A DNA stretch of 64,000 bases, taken from the NCBI GenBank assembly GCA_947625255.1, contig CANQNT010000011.1, forward strand, positions 1 through 64,000, read 5' to 3'. Source of the stretch: an uncultured Acetatifactor sp. (GTDB lineage Bacteria; Bacillota; Clostridia; Lachnospirales; Lachnospiraceae). Under the pieces are notes generated by a model that was not told where the DNA came from, did no database searches, and saw only the letters and a program-made list of their open reading frames with translations. Shown here one piece after another: positions 16,441-25,412 of the stretch (positions are counted from its first letter, which is position 1; every line of letters starts with the position of its first letter). A program made the translations under genes and the position numbers.

Positions 16441-16474
16441 GCGGCCTCCCTATTGGCCGCTTCCTGTCGGGAGG
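16441..16474 (+). terminator. Competing hairpins, possible attenuator or terminator
   Basis: GCGGCC (16441-16446) pairs with GGCCGC (16455-16460), while the overlapping CCTCCC (16445-16450) can instead pair with GGGAGG (16469-16474). There is no good T tract, so the role is uncertain. Confidence 0.3.
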
Positions 16475-16675
16475 CTTGTGGTATGTCCGGACGGAAAGGC
16501 GATGTTCGTCTTGCTAAATCGGTTATGGCGTGGTAACATGGATTTATGCTCTATAAATATTGGGGACCAAGGAGGAGATCTGCGCGTTTAAGGGTGTTCG
16601 GCTATTAATGGCTGTCTGAGAACGGAAAGGATACCGGGGCAAGGGCATAAAAGTAGTTCTTGTAAGGAGGTTTGT

Positions 16676-18028
16676 ATGCAGGGACGGGAGAAAAGAGGGA
16701 CCCGCTGCCATATCTGTACGGGCTGTGGAAGGTGCTTTGAGGGAGAGGGCGTCTCTGTCATTGCGGACGGAGGTCTGACGGAAATCTGGCAGAAGAAGCT
16801 TCTGGAAGAGCGGAAACGGCTGGAGGCGCAGGGATATCCGCAGGGAAACGTACAGGAGGCTCGGCAGGAGGATTCCCGGAAAAGTCCGCGGAGGACTGAG
16901 GAGCTTGCCTGGATCGTGGCGGCGGATCTTGGAACCACCACCATAGCCATGGTGCTGTATGATACGAATGGGCGGGAACGGGACCGTTTCGTCACGGTGA
17001 ATCCCCAGATCCAATATGGGTCCGATGTGATTTCCAGGATTCAGGCCGCTTCACGGCAGAATGCGATTGGACGGGATGACGGCTGTTGGTCCATGCCCGC
17101 CAAAGAGATGCAGGAGAGCGTGAAAGCGGTGTTGGAAAAGGGCATCGCCCGTTTCCATGCCGTTTGGAAGGCGGAGTCGGGCGATAAGGATCCATGGGTG
17201 CGCATGGTGTTGGCGGGAAATACCACCATGCTTTACCTTTTGTTGGGCTTTCTCACGGAGGAGCTGGGCCGCGCTCCTTTCCGGGCGTCTCATTTAGACG
17301 GGGCGGAGACGTGCCTTGCAGGTTTGCAGGTGACGATTTTGCCCGGTTTGTCCGCTTTCGTGGGCGCCGACATTCTGGCCGGCGTTTTGGCCTGTGGGAT
17401 GGCGGAACAGGAAGACGTCACCTTGTTCCTGGATTTGGGAACCAACGGGGAGATGGCCCTGGGAAATGCGGAACGCATTATCGCCTGCTCGACGGCGGCG
17501 GGTCCGGCGTTTGAAGGCGGGGCTACCAGGGGAATCTGGGGCGCGGATATGGTACATCTGACTTCGATTCTTTTGCGGAAAGGGGTTCTTGACGAAACGG
17601 GATTGCTGGCGGATCCTTATTTTGAAGAAGGAATCCGGATCGGCGGTGTGAAGATCGTTCAAAGCCATATTCGACAGCTTCAGCTGGCAAAGGGGGCCAT
17701 TGCCGCGGGAATCGAAACCCTTGCCCGTATGTACGGGTTATCCGGTATGGAGCAAATAGGCCGCGTGGTTCTGGCAGGCGGATTTGGATATTATTTGCAG
17801 GCAGAGGATGCGGCGCGGATTGGGCTATTGCCCATGTCTTTAGCGGACAAAACGGTATCCGCGGGGAACGCCGTTTTGGCGGGCGCTTTCCGTTACGGTT
17901 TTTTCACGAAAAACGCGTCGGAAATGATAAGGAGAATCGTGGAACGGACGAAGGTCCTAAATCTTGCCGAAGAAGCGGAGTTTGCCGGACGATATTTGGA
18001 GATGCTGGATTTAAGACCATGGCAGTAG
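16676..18028 (+). CDS. ASKHA-domain (DUF4445/RACo-like) activator protein
   Basis: A 450-residue protein whose residues about 75-440 form an ASKHA ATPase of the RACo/DUF4445 type: 'VAADLGTTTIAMVLYD' (phosphate 1), 'VLAGNTTMLYLLLG', 'TLFLDLGTNGEMALG' (phosphate 2), 'GPAFEGG' and 'VVLAGGFGYYL' (adenosine). RACo proteins use ATP to reduce the cobalt of corrinoid methyltransferase proteins. Here the usual N-terminal [2Fe-2S] ferredoxin domain is replaced by a short 'CHICTGCGRC' motif (Cys 11, 14, 17, 20), possibly holding an iron-sulfur cluster. The ATG at 16676 follows AAGGAGG. No corrinoid protein or methyltransferase lies nearby, so the target is unknown. Confidence 0.75.
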   Translation: MQGREKRGTRCHICTGCGRCFEGEGVSVIADGGLTEIWQKKLLEERKRLEAQGYPQGNVQEARQEDSRKSPRRTEELAWIVAADLGTTTIAMVLYDTNGRERDRFVTVNPQIQYGSDVISRIQAASRQNAIGRDDGCWSMPAKEMQESVKAVLEKGIARFHAVWKAESGDKDPWVRMVLAGNTTMLYLLLGFLTEELGRAPFRASHLDGAETCLAGLQVTILPGLSAFVGADILAGVLACGMAEQEDVTLFLDLGTNGEMALGNAERIIACSTAAGPAFEGGATRGIWGADMVHLTSILLRKGVLDETGLLADPYFEEGIRIGGVKIVQSHIRQLQLAKGAIAAGIETLARMYGLSGMEQIGRVVLAGGFGYYLQAEDAARIGLLPMSLADKTVSAGNAVLAGAFRYGFFTKNASEMIRRIVERTKVLNLAEEAEFAGRYLEMLDLRPWQ

Positions 18029-18066
18029 GGTTGAGTTAAGCGGGCCTTGTTTGGAGGGCGGAAGAG

Positions 18067-19608
18067 ATGAAAAAGAGCGTATTCGCGAAGAATCTTGGGA
18101 TTCTTTTCATTCTGGCAATCATGATTGGGAGCTTGTCCGTTGGCCGGAAAGCGGCGGCATCGGACACTACGGTGGAGAGCGGTGCGGCTGATGTGCCTGA
18201 AGAAGCCGGGGAGCGTCCGTTCAAAATCATGGTGGACGATACGGTTTTTGACGGCTTTCATGGGCGGGAGCGCTTTGTGCAGGAGCTGGAGACAAGACTC
18301 GGTTTTCCCATCGAAATTCTTGAATTTTTACAGGAAACCTATTATGACAAGGTGGAACAGATTCTTCAAGGTTCCGACTGGCCGGATCTGATTCTTCTGG
18401 ACGCATCCCACTACGCGGAATACGCGGCAAGGGGCGCCTTATGGGATATGACGGACGGTTATGCGAACGCTTCCTGGAGACGGAATATCCCTTATTCCAA
18501 AACGGCTGCGGGATGGAGGCTGGATGAGAAGCTTTATGGGATCATGCCGGAAACCGGGAATGGTTTGATCACTTATGTCCGGCAGGAATGGCTGGATCAA
18601 TGCGGTTTGGAGGTCCCGGAAACCTACGAAGAATTTTGGGAGATGTGTGAGGCTTTTACCACGGGGGATCCGGATGGAAACGGGATTCCGGGAGATACCT
18701 ATGCCGTGACCGCCCCGGGAATTTTGGGAACGGAAGAGCCTTATACGGGCAGTCTGCCGGAATTCTATCAGGATGCCTGTCCGGGATTTTATCAGGGAGA
18801 GGATGGAGTCTGGAAAGATGGTTTTACGGAGCAGCCCATGAGAGATGCCTTGGAAAGACTGAAAGAAGCCTATCAGAAAGGATATTTGGATCCGAATATC
18901 TTTACGAACAGTTCCGAGGACGCTTATCGGGAATTTGTCTTTGGACGCTGCGGCGTACTTACCGATTGGGCGGGAACCCGTGCCAGTGAATTGCGGATGA
19001 AGCTGGAATACAACGGCCTTGACGGGGAGCTGGCGGTGCTTCCTCCCATTGAGGAGTTGGGCGCTTATGCGCAGCAGAGCGGTTTGTTCTGGTGTGTTAC
19101 TGTGGCTTGTCAGGATCAGGAGCGGGCGCTGCAAGTGCTGGGAACCTTGTTGGACGGCGGAGAGGATGAATTCCTTTGGACTTATGGAATCAAAGGCCTC
19201 CACTGGCTGGTTTCCAGGGGAACCGTAGGGAACGATGTATATGAGGAAGAAGTATTCCATGGACTGCGCAACCGCATGGAAAAAGGTACTCTTTATACCA
19301 GGACATATTTGGATCCCTTTTTTGCCCTGGTTCCTCTGAAAGACACCGTCGTGCAGGAGCCGATGGTAAACATTGGTCGGGAGGCTTATGAGTCAGCCCA
19401 AATCTTCAAGGAACAAAGCGTGCCGGCGGCCTTGCTTCCTTATACGGAAGAGATGTCGGAATATGGGGAGGAACTGGAGGCCATGAAGCGCATTGTCGTA
19501 TCCCGTATTGTGAGAGGGGAATGGACGGTTCAAGAAGGAATGGAACAGTTTCTTTCCGGCCAGGGCGGTGTGTGGTCGCGGCTTATATTAGATTCCCTGA
19601 ATCAATAA
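18067..19608 (+). CDS. Extracellular solute-binding protein, orphan
   Basis: A 513-residue exported protein: a signal peptide (residues 1-32, hydrophobic 'LGILFILAIMIGSLSVG' and an AAAS cleavage-like site), then a family-1 type periplasmic-binding fold ('DWPDLILLDAS', 'WRLDEKLYGIMPETGNG', 'YEEFWEMCEAFT', and a 'DPDGNGIPGD' calcium-loop-like segment). Such proteins bring oligosaccharides to ABC importers. There is no lipobox cysteine, which is unusual for a Gram-positive binding protein, and no permease or ATPase gene next to it. The gene begins 38 bases after the ASKHA gene with GGAGGGCGGAAGAG upstream, so they may be co-transcribed. The ligand is unknown. Confidence 0.75.
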   Translation: MKKSVFAKNLGILFILAIMIGSLSVGRKAAASDTTVESGAADVPEEAGERPFKIMVDDTVFDGFHGRERFVQELETRLGFPIEILEFLQETYYDKVEQILQGSDWPDLILLDASHYAEYAARGALWDMTDGYANASWRRNIPYSKTAAGWRLDEKLYGIMPETGNGLITYVRQEWLDQCGLEVPETYEEFWEMCEAFTTGDPDGNGIPGDTYAVTAPGILGTEEPYTGSLPEFYQDACPGFYQGEDGVWKDGFTEQPMRDALERLKEAYQKGYLDPNIFTNSSEDAYREFVFGRCGVLTDWAGTRASELRMKLEYNGLDGELAVLPPIEELGAYAQQSGLFWCVTVACQDQERALQVLGTLLDGGEDEFLWTYGIKGLHWLVSRGTVGNDVYEEEVFHGLRNRMEKGTLYTRTYLDPFFALVPLKDTVVQEPMVNIGREAYESAQIFKEQSVPAALLPYTEEMSEYGEELEAMKRIVVSRIVRGEWTVQEGMEQFLSGQGGVWSRLILDSLNQ

Positions 19609-19755
19609 GAGGAAAAATCCACAGGAATGCCTTTGGATTTCGGGGAAGTCTTTCGATGAGATCGGCAAGGAAAGATTTTCAGCCAACCCTCATATAATGT
19701 GAGGAAGAAAAAAAGCGGCTCTTCTCCTCCGAAGTGCCCGCGATGGGAGGGTTGC

Positions 19756-20508
19756 ATGAAACGAGAGGCGGCTGTGATCTTATTGGAGTTTCTTTTATTG
19801 GCGCTGCTGTTGGGGGCTTTTTGTTATCGCAGGTGGAACGAGGAGAAAAGGACGGAAAATTCTTCCGTGAGCGTGGAGCAGGCGTCCGGCTGGGAGACGA
19901 AGACCGTAAGAGGAGCGGCATCAGACCAGAAGACCGGGGATGGAGAAGAGGATTTCATAAAAATTGCCCTCACCTTTGACGATGGCCCTCATCCCTTTTA
20001 TACGGAACAGCTTCTGGATGGATTAAAGGAAAGAGGCGTGGCTGCTACGTTTTTTGTGACGGGCGAGCACGCCTCGCTTCATCCGGACGTGATTGAACGT
20101 ATGCACGAGGAGGGGCACTTGATTGGAAATCACACCTACAGCCATATTCAGCTGAAGTCCACGAATCGGGAGACTTTCAAGGAAGAGCTGGTGAAAACCA
20201 ACCAGGTGATCCGGGAAATTACCGGAGAGGAAATCCTTTTCGTGCGGCCGCCCTATGGGACCTGGGACAAAGCCCTGGAAGAGGAGTTGAACATGATTCC
20301 GGTGCTCTGGAACATAGATCCCCTGGACTGGTGCTCGAAAAACGTCTCCTGCATTGTTCAGCGGGTGACATCCAAGGCCAGGGAAAATGCGGTCATTCTT
20401 CTGCATGATTATTATGAGACCACCGTGACGGCGGCCCTGCAGATTGTGGACTCGCTGCTGGAGCAGGGATATACGTTCGTTACGGTGGATGAGATCCTGT
20501 TGGAGTAG
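19756..20508 (+). CDS. Polysaccharide deacetylase, CE4 (PdaA/PgdA-like)
   Basis: A 250-residue membrane-anchored CE4 deacetylase. Residues 6-24 are a single hydrophobic signal-anchor. The catalytic domain (about 70-250) has motif 1 'TFDDGPH' (Asp75, Asp76), motif 2 'HTYSH' (metal-binding His pair), motif 3 'RPPYG', motif 4 'DPLDW' and motif 5 'ILLHD'. All are intact, so it should be an active metal-dependent deacetylase of peptidoglycan N-acetyl sugars or a related glycan at the cell surface. The start is the ATG at 19756 after GGGAGGG; a longer upstream frame has a Pro/Cys/Lys-rich lead and is less likely. It is convergent with aroF, 24 bases apart. Confidence 0.88.
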   Translation: MKREAAVILLEFLLLALLLGAFCYRRWNEEKRTENSSVSVEQASGWETKTVRGAASDQKTGDGEEDFIKIALTFDDGPHPFYTEQLLDGLKERGVAATFFVTGEHASLHPDVIERMHEEGHLIGNHTYSHIQLKSTNRETFKEELVKTNQVIREITGEEILFVRPPYGTWDKALEEELNMIPVLWNIDPLDWCSKNVSCIVQRVTSKARENAVILLHDYYETTVTAALQIVDSLLEQGYTFVTVDEILLE

Positions 20509-20532
20509 CGGGAGGAAATTTTCCGTCTTTCC

Positions 20533-21561
20533 TTATTCATATTCCGCAATATCATAAATCAGCTTTTCGGAATCCTCCCATCCAAGGCAAGGATCGGTAA
20601 TGGACTTGCCGTAGACACCGTCGCCGATCTTCTGGCAGCCCTCCACGATATAGCTCTCGATCATCACGCCTTTCACAAGGCGGTGGATGTCCGCGTTCAG
20701 CTTCCGGCTGTGCATCACTTCCTTGGTGATGCGGATCTGCTGTTCGAATTGCTTGTTCGAATTTGAATGGTTCGCGTCAATGATGCAGGCCGGATTTTTC
20801 AAATCCATTTTATTGTACATTTCCAAAAGAAGATTCAGATCCTCGTAGTGGTAATTGGGCAGGCTGTGCCCGTGCTTATTGGTAGCGCCCCTCAGGACGG
20901 TGTGTGCCAGCTCGTTGCCGGTAGTGGTCACTTCCCAGCCGCGATAGATGAAAGAATGAGGATGCTGGGCCGCGTAGACGGAATTCAGCATGACAGAGAA
21001 GTCTCCGCTGGTGGGATTCTTCATACCGGCGGGAACGTCGAAGCCGCTGACGGTAAGGCGGTGCTGCTGATCCTCCACGGACCTGGCTCCGATGGCCACA
21101 TAGGAGAGAATGTCGCTCACATAGCGCCAGTTCTCGGGGTAAAGCATCTCGTCCGCGGCGGTGAGGCCGGTTTCTTCCATGGCCCGGATGTGCATCTTGC
21201 GCATGGCGATCAGGCCGGCCAGAAAATCGGGCTTTTTTTCCGGATCAGGCTGATGCACAATGCCCTTGTAGCCCTCCCCGGTGGTGCGGGGTTTGTTGGT
21301 ATAAATCCTGGGAATCAGGATCAGCTTGTCCTTTACCTTGTCATTAACGGCGGCAAGCCGGTTTGCATAGTCGCATACGGAATCTTCGTTATCCGCGGAG
21401 CAGGGACCGATGATAACTAAAAACTTATTGCTTTTGCCCGTGATCACGTCCTTGATTTCCTGATCGCGCCGGATTTTCAACTCTGCCAGGGCGGGAGGGA
21501 GCGGGTAGTCATTTCGGATTTCTTCGGGGGTGGGAAGTTTCTTGATAAATTCAAAACTCAT
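20533..21561 (-). CDS. aroF: DAHP synthase, class I (AroF/AroG type)
   Basis: A 342-residue 3-deoxy-7-phosphoheptulonate synthase, which joins phosphoenolpyruvate and erythrose-4-phosphate in the first step of aromatic amino acid synthesis. Family signatures are 'LVIIGPCSADNEDSV', 'PRIYTNKPRTTGEGYKG', 'AIGARSVEDQQHR', 'IIDANHSNSNKQFEQQ' and 'GVMIESYIVEG', with the metal ligands (Cys, His, Glu, Asp) in place. The length is that of the feedback-regulated AroFGH class. The ATG at 21561 has no good ribosome-binding site of its own; it overlaps by ATGA the stop of a six-codon ORF that has one, so translation is probably coupled. Confidence 0.93.
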   Translation of the reverse strand: MSFEFIKKLPTPEEIRNDYPLPPALAELKIRRDQEIKDVITGKSNKFLVIIGPCSADNEDSVCDYANRLAAVNDKVKDKLILIPRIYTNKPRTTGEGYKGIVHQPDPEKKPDFLAGLIAMRKMHIRAMEETGLTAADEMLYPENWRYVSDILSYVAIGARSVEDQQHRLTVSGFDVPAGMKNPTSGDFSVMLNSVYAAQHPHSFIYRGWEVTTTGNELAHTVLRGATNKHGHSLPNYHYEDLNLLLEMYNKMDLKNPACIIDANHSNSNKQFEQQIRITKEVMHSRKLNADIHRLVKGVMIESYIVEGCQKIGDGVYGKSITDPCLGWEDSEKLIYDIAEYE

Positions 21562-21578
21562 CGTATTTTAGGGCCCAT
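21558..21578 (-). CDS. Six-codon upstream ORF overlapping aroF start
   Basis: Reading leftward, AGAAAGGA is followed after about eight bases by ATG and the codons for Met-Gly-Pro-Lys-Ile-Arg, then TGA, which overlaps the aroF ATG as ATGA. The Shine-Dalgarno sequence fits this ORF and not aroF. It contains no aromatic codons, so it is not a classical attenuator peptide; re-initiation or coupling is the likely job. It also lies inside a GGGCCAATGGGCCC hairpin. Confidence 0.45.
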   Translation of the reverse strand: MGPKIR

Positions 21579-21665
21579 TGGCCCGTCCTTTCTGTATACT
21601 CGATTCATTGCCGTGCGGCCGGGGTGCCATTGGGGGGCAACAAGCCGCCATCCCGGCGCTTTCTC

Positions 21666-21694
21666 ATTATAGTATATGTGGAAAAAAGGTGCAA
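21666..21694 (-). promoter_or_regulatory. Sigma-A type promoter of aroF
   Basis: Reading leftward: TTGCAC (21689-21694), a 17-base spacer and TATAAT (21666-21671). It begins nine bases past the nifJ stop and leaves a leader of about 100 bases that is GC-rich and can fold. No T-box signature is present. Confidence 0.75.
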
Positions 21695-21702
21695 GAGAAA
21701 AT

Positions 21703-24700
21703 TTACCGTTTTTCAGGGGCGTATAGGTCTTGTAGTCGGCAAAGCCGCCGGTAGCGTTCCGCCGCGTTTTGGCCGGCCCGTTCAAATATTGCTTCTGCTT
21801 CTTCCGGACGGGTCCGCCTTAAAACGTCGTAACGATTTTCGCCGTCCAGAAACTCCTGATAGGAAAGGGAGGGGGCAGGGCTGTCCAGTTGGAAAGGGTT
21901 TTGCCCCTGCTCCAGCAGGGCCGGATGGTAGCGGAAGAGGTGCCAATAGCCTGCCTGGACGGCTTTGGCCTCTTCATGCTGGGAACTGCCCATGCCGGCG
22001 CGGATACCGTGTTCGATGCAGGGAGCATAGGCGATAATGAGGGATGGCCCGTCATAGCTTTCCGCTTCCAGCATGGCTTTGATGGTCTGGCCCGGATTGG
22101 CGCCCATGGCAACTTGGGCCACATAGACGGATCCATAGCTCATGGCCATGGCGGCCAGATCTTTTTTCCTGGTTTGCTTGCCTCCGGCGGCAAATTTGGC
22201 GGTAGAGCCCGCCGGCGTGGCCTTGGAGGCCTGGCCGCCGGTGTTGGAATAGACCTCCGTGTCGAAAACCAGGATATTGATATTCCTGCCGCTGGCGAGG
22301 ACGTGGTCCAGGCCGCTGAAGCCGATGTCGTAGGCCCAGCCGTCGCCGCCGAAGATCCAAATGGAAGGATGGGAGGAATCCTCTCGCTTCTGCCGTACAT
22401 CCTGGGCCAGCAGCATCCCATAACCGAATTCCGCGGCATCCTCGAAGAGGGAGTTGGCCCAGGCCGGTCCCCGGCCCTGTGAATTGGTGGTATAGGCTGT
22501 GGAAGGGACGGAATTGGCCCAGATGGAAGAGCAGCCGGTGGCATTGGCGATATACATCCGTTCCCCAAAGAGTCTGGTGGCCAATACCGCGTAGGGGGTT
22601 TCTCCGCAGCCGGCGCAGGCTCCATGAAATTCCAGGAGGGGTTTGCGGAAGGGGACTCCTTTCAGGGTAGAAACCTTGAACTTTTCCAGGACCTCCGGTT
22701 TCGGCTCCAGTTCTTTTCCATAATCAAAGTACTGCTGTCGTTCCTCATGATGATTAATGGGGCACATTTCCAACGCCTTTTTTCCCATTTTCCCCGGACA
22801 ATTGGCGGCACAGGAGCCGCAGCCGGTGCAGTCTGTTTCGGAAACAATAACGGAAAAATGATAACCGGGCATACCGAGCATCTCCAGGGACCGCATTCCC
22901 TGCGGAGCGTTTTCATATTCCTCTTTGGTCATGACTGCCGGACGGATGACGGCATGGGGACAGACAAAGGAGCAGCGGTTGCACTGGATACAGTTTTCGG
23001 GTTTCCAGAGGGGGACTTCCGTGTTGACGTTGCGGCGTTCGTGGGCGGTGCTGCCGGATGGCAGGGAACCGTCCGCATAGGGGAGAAAAGCGGAAACGGG
23101 CAATTCATTGCCTTTTTGGGCGGTAATGGGTTTCTGCAGATGTGTTACGAAATGCAGCAATTCCTCCCTGCCAGGCAGCAGTCCGGCATCAAAGGGGGCG
23201 CTCTTTGCTTCTTCCCAATGCTTTGGCACGGTCACTTCCACCACTTCGTTTGCGCCTCGTTCGATGGCCTGCATGTTCATTTGAAGAACCTTGTCTCCTT
23301 TTTTGCGGTAGCTGACTTTGGCGGCTTCTTTCATCAGTCGAATTGCCTCCTCCAATGGAAGTACCTTTGTCAGCCGGAAAAAGGCCGCCTGCAGGATGGT
23401 GTTGATTTTATTGTTCAGGCCGATTTCCTTTCCGATTTTAATGGCGTCGATGATAAAAAGGCGGATGTGATGTCTGGCCAGATATTGCTTGACCTGGCCC
23501 GGAAGATATTGCTCCAGCTCCTTCTCCTCCCAATAGCAGTTCAGCAGGAAGGTCCCGCCGTCCCGGACCTCCTGCACCATTTGATATTTGTGCAGATAAA
23601 CAGGATTGTGGCAGGCTGCAAAATCCGCCCGCTCCACCAAATAGGCGGAATGGATGGGAGAGGTGCCGAAGCGCAGATGGGAGACGGTAAGCCCCCGGGA
23701 CTTTTTGGAATCGTAGTCAAAATATGCCTGAACATATAAATCTGTATGGTTTCCAATGATTTTTACGGTGTTTTTATTGGCACTGACCGTGCCGTCCCCG
23801 CCAAGCCCCCAGAATTTGCAGCTCGTGGTATGGGAAGGAGACGTATGGAAATCCGTGGGGATGGAAAGTGAAAGATGGGTCACGTCATCCGTGATACCCA
23901 CTGTGAAACGAGATTTTTCCCGATTGTGCAGGATTGCCAGAATCTGGGCGGGGGTGGTGTTTTTGGAACTTAGTCCGTAACGGCCTCCGTAAATGGGGAT
24001 CCGGGCATAGACCGTGTCCCGCAGGGCTGTGAGAACATCCTGATAAAGGGGTTCGCCGATGCTTCCCGGTTCCTTGGTGCGGTCCAGGACGGTTATTTGT
24101 CTGACCGTGGCGGGAAGGGCGGCAATCAAGTGTTTAGCGCTGAAAGGACGATAAAGATGCACTTTGATCAGCCCATAGGGGCCCTGGAGGGCATCCAGGA
24201 CCTCCGTAATGGTTTCACAGACACTTCCCATGGCGATGAGGACGTGCCGTGCCTGGGGAGAGCCATAATATTCGAAGAGTCCGTAATGGGTGCCAAGGAG
24301 CGTGTTGATCCGCTGAAAATAAGATTCCGCCACGGAAGGTATCTGGTCATAGACAAGATTGCAGGCCTCCCTGGCCTGAAAAAAAATGTCGGGATTTTGG
24401 GCAGATCCTATCATTTTGGCGTGATTGGGGTCCAGGGCGCGTTTCCGGAAACGCTCGACCGCCTTTTGGTCCAACAAGGATTTCAGCGTATCGTAATCCC
24501 AGACTTGGATTTTCTGCATTTCGTGGGAGGTGCGGAATCCGTCGAAAAAGTGAAGAAAGGGCAGGCTGCCGCTGATGGCCGCCAGATGCGCGATGGGAGC
24601 CAGGTCCATAACTTCCTGTACGCTGCCGCTGGCCAGCATGCAGACCCCGGTCTGGCGGCAAGCATAAATGTCTGAATGGTCGCCAAAAATCGACAGTGCA

Positions 24701-25056
24701 TGCGAAGCAATCGTTCGGGCGGCCACATGAAAGACTCCGGGAAGCTGTTCCCCGGCAATTCGGTAGAGATTGGGAATCATTAAAAGGAGACCCTGGGAGG
24801 CGGTAAAGGTGGTGGTCAGCGCGCCGGCCAACAAGGAGCCGTGTACCGCGCCGGCAGCCCCCGCTTCGGACTGCATCTGTGTCACCTGGACGTTCTGCCC
24901 AAAGATGTTTTCCCGCCCTTCCGCGGCCCATTCATCGGTGTACTCCGCCATCGTGGAGGATGGGGTAATGGGGTAAATGGCGGCTGCTTCGCTGTAAGCA
25001 TAGGCCACATGGGCCGCCGCCTGATTGCCGTCCATGGTTTTTGTTTCTCTGTTCAT
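21703..25056 (-). CDS. nifJ: Pyruvate:ferredoxin oxidoreductase, single-chain
   Basis: A 1117-residue enzyme that oxidises pyruvate to acetyl-CoA and CO2 and passes electrons to ferredoxin or flavodoxin; central to fermentation in anaerobes. In order: the pyruvate-binding N-domain ('YPITPSSTMAEYTDEWA'), domain II-III, the two [4Fe-4S] motifs 'CIQCNRCSFVCP' and 'CTGCGSCAANCPG', and the thiamine diphosphate domain with 'CAGCGETPY', 'GGDGWAYDIGF' and 'NTGGQASKATP'. It is some 50-60 residues shorter than typical single-chain enzymes, mostly at the C-terminus, but all cofactor motifs are present. I chose the ATG at 25056, with AAGAGGAA upstream; the longer frame to 25128 lacks a site. Confidence 0.93.
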   Translation of the reverse strand: MNRETKTMDGNQAAAHVAYAYSEAAAIYPITPSSTMAEYTDEWAAEGRENIFGQNVQVTQMQSEAGAAGAVHGSLLAGALTTTFTASQGLLLMIPNLYRIAGEQLPGVFHVAARTIASHALSIFGDHSDIYACRQTGVCMLASGSVQEVMDLAPIAHLAAISGSLPFLHFFDGFRTSHEMQKIQVWDYDTLKSLLDQKAVERFRKRALDPNHAKMIGSAQNPDIFFQAREACNLVYDQIPSVAESYFQRINTLLGTHYGLFEYYGSPQARHVLIAMGSVCETITEVLDALQGPYGLIKVHLYRPFSAKHLIAALPATVRQITVLDRTKEPGSIGEPLYQDVLTALRDTVYARIPIYGGRYGLSSKNTTPAQILAILHNREKSRFTVGITDDVTHLSLSIPTDFHTSPSHTTSCKFWGLGGDGTVSANKNTVKIIGNHTDLYVQAYFDYDSKKSRGLTVSHLRFGTSPIHSAYLVERADFAACHNPVYLHKYQMVQEVRDGGTFLLNCYWEEKELEQYLPGQVKQYLARHHIRLFIIDAIKIGKEIGLNNKINTILQAAFFRLTKVLPLEEAIRLMKEAAKVSYRKKGDKVLQMNMQAIERGANEVVEVTVPKHWEEAKSAPFDAGLLPGREELLHFVTHLQKPITAQKGNELPVSAFLPYADGSLPSGSTAHERRNVNTEVPLWKPENCIQCNRCSFVCPHAVIRPAVMTKEEYENAPQGMRSLEMLGMPGYHFSVIVSETDCTGCGSCAANCPGKMGKKALEMCPINHHEERQQYFDYGKELEPKPEVLEKFKVSTLKGVPFRKPLLEFHGACAGCGETPYAVLATRLFGERMYIANATGCSSIWANSVPSTAYTTNSQGRGPAWANSLFEDAAEFGYGMLLAQDVRQKREDSSHPSIWIFGGDGWAYDIGFSGLDHVLASGRNINILVFDTEVYSNTGGQASKATPAGSTAKFAAGGKQTRKKDLAAMAMSYGSVYVAQVAMGANPGQTIKAMLEAESYDGPSLIIAYAPCIEHGIRAGMGSSQHEEAKAVQAGYWHLFRYHPALLEQGQNPFQLDSPAPSLSYQEFLDGENRYDVLRRTRPEEAEAIFERAGQNAAERYRRLCRLQDLYAPEKR

Positions 25057-25167
25057 GATATTCCTCTTTTCCGTGCGCTGCACTTTGAATTCTATTTTTA
25101 CTATTTTTCCCAGAGATGGATATTCCATACATTTGCCGGTTCGTGTTAAAAAAATAGGAAAAAGGTA

Positions 25168-25195
25168 TTGACTTTTTTGGAATAAGTGTTAGAAT
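25168..25195 (+). promoter_or_regulatory. Promoter of tRNA-Arg
   Basis: TTGACT (25168-25173), a 16-base spacer and TAGAAT (25190-25195), about 37 bases before the tRNA. Confidence 0.6.
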
Positions 25196-25232
25196 AAACA
25201 ATGTCGCAGGTGATAGCGACTTGTTACAAAAT

Positions 25233-25306
25233 GTGCGTGTAGCTCAGCTGGATAGAGCGACTGGCTACGGACCAGTAGGTCGTGGGTTCGAATCCTGTCA
25301 CGCACG
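25233..25306 (+). tRNA. tRNA-Arg (anticodon ACG)
   Basis: A 74-base cloverleaf. The acceptor GTGCGTG pairs with CACGCAC; the D-arm is GCTC/GAGC; the anticodon stem ACTGG/CCAGT encloses CTACGGA with anticodon ACG; the T-arm holds GTTCGAAT. The CCA end is not encoded. The ACG anticodon would be deaminated to ICG to read CGN codons. Confidence 0.95.
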
Positions 25307-25310
25307 TTCA

Positions 25311-25348
25311 AATGCTTCCAAGGCCATGGAGTTTTGGAGGCATTTTTT
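25311..25348 (+). terminator. Terminator after tRNA-Arg
   Basis: Bases 25311-25321 pair with 25334-25344 (11 bp with one wobble), and a run of T (25343-25348) follows. It begins five bases after the tRNA. Confidence 0.85.
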
Positions 25349-25412
25349 ATGCAATAAATGGGCATACAATGCGCGGCATTTTTTATCGTTTGCCATGGAG
25401 GGGAGGAGTGCC

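Noticed and set aside
21562..21700. T-box leader upstream of aroF
   Set aside because: The region is about 100 bases and lacks the T-box core and specifier-loop layout.
22624..23739. A 371-codon plus-strand frame opposite nifJ
   Set aside because: It is antisense to intact pyruvate:ferredoxin oxidoreductase coding sequence with all motifs.
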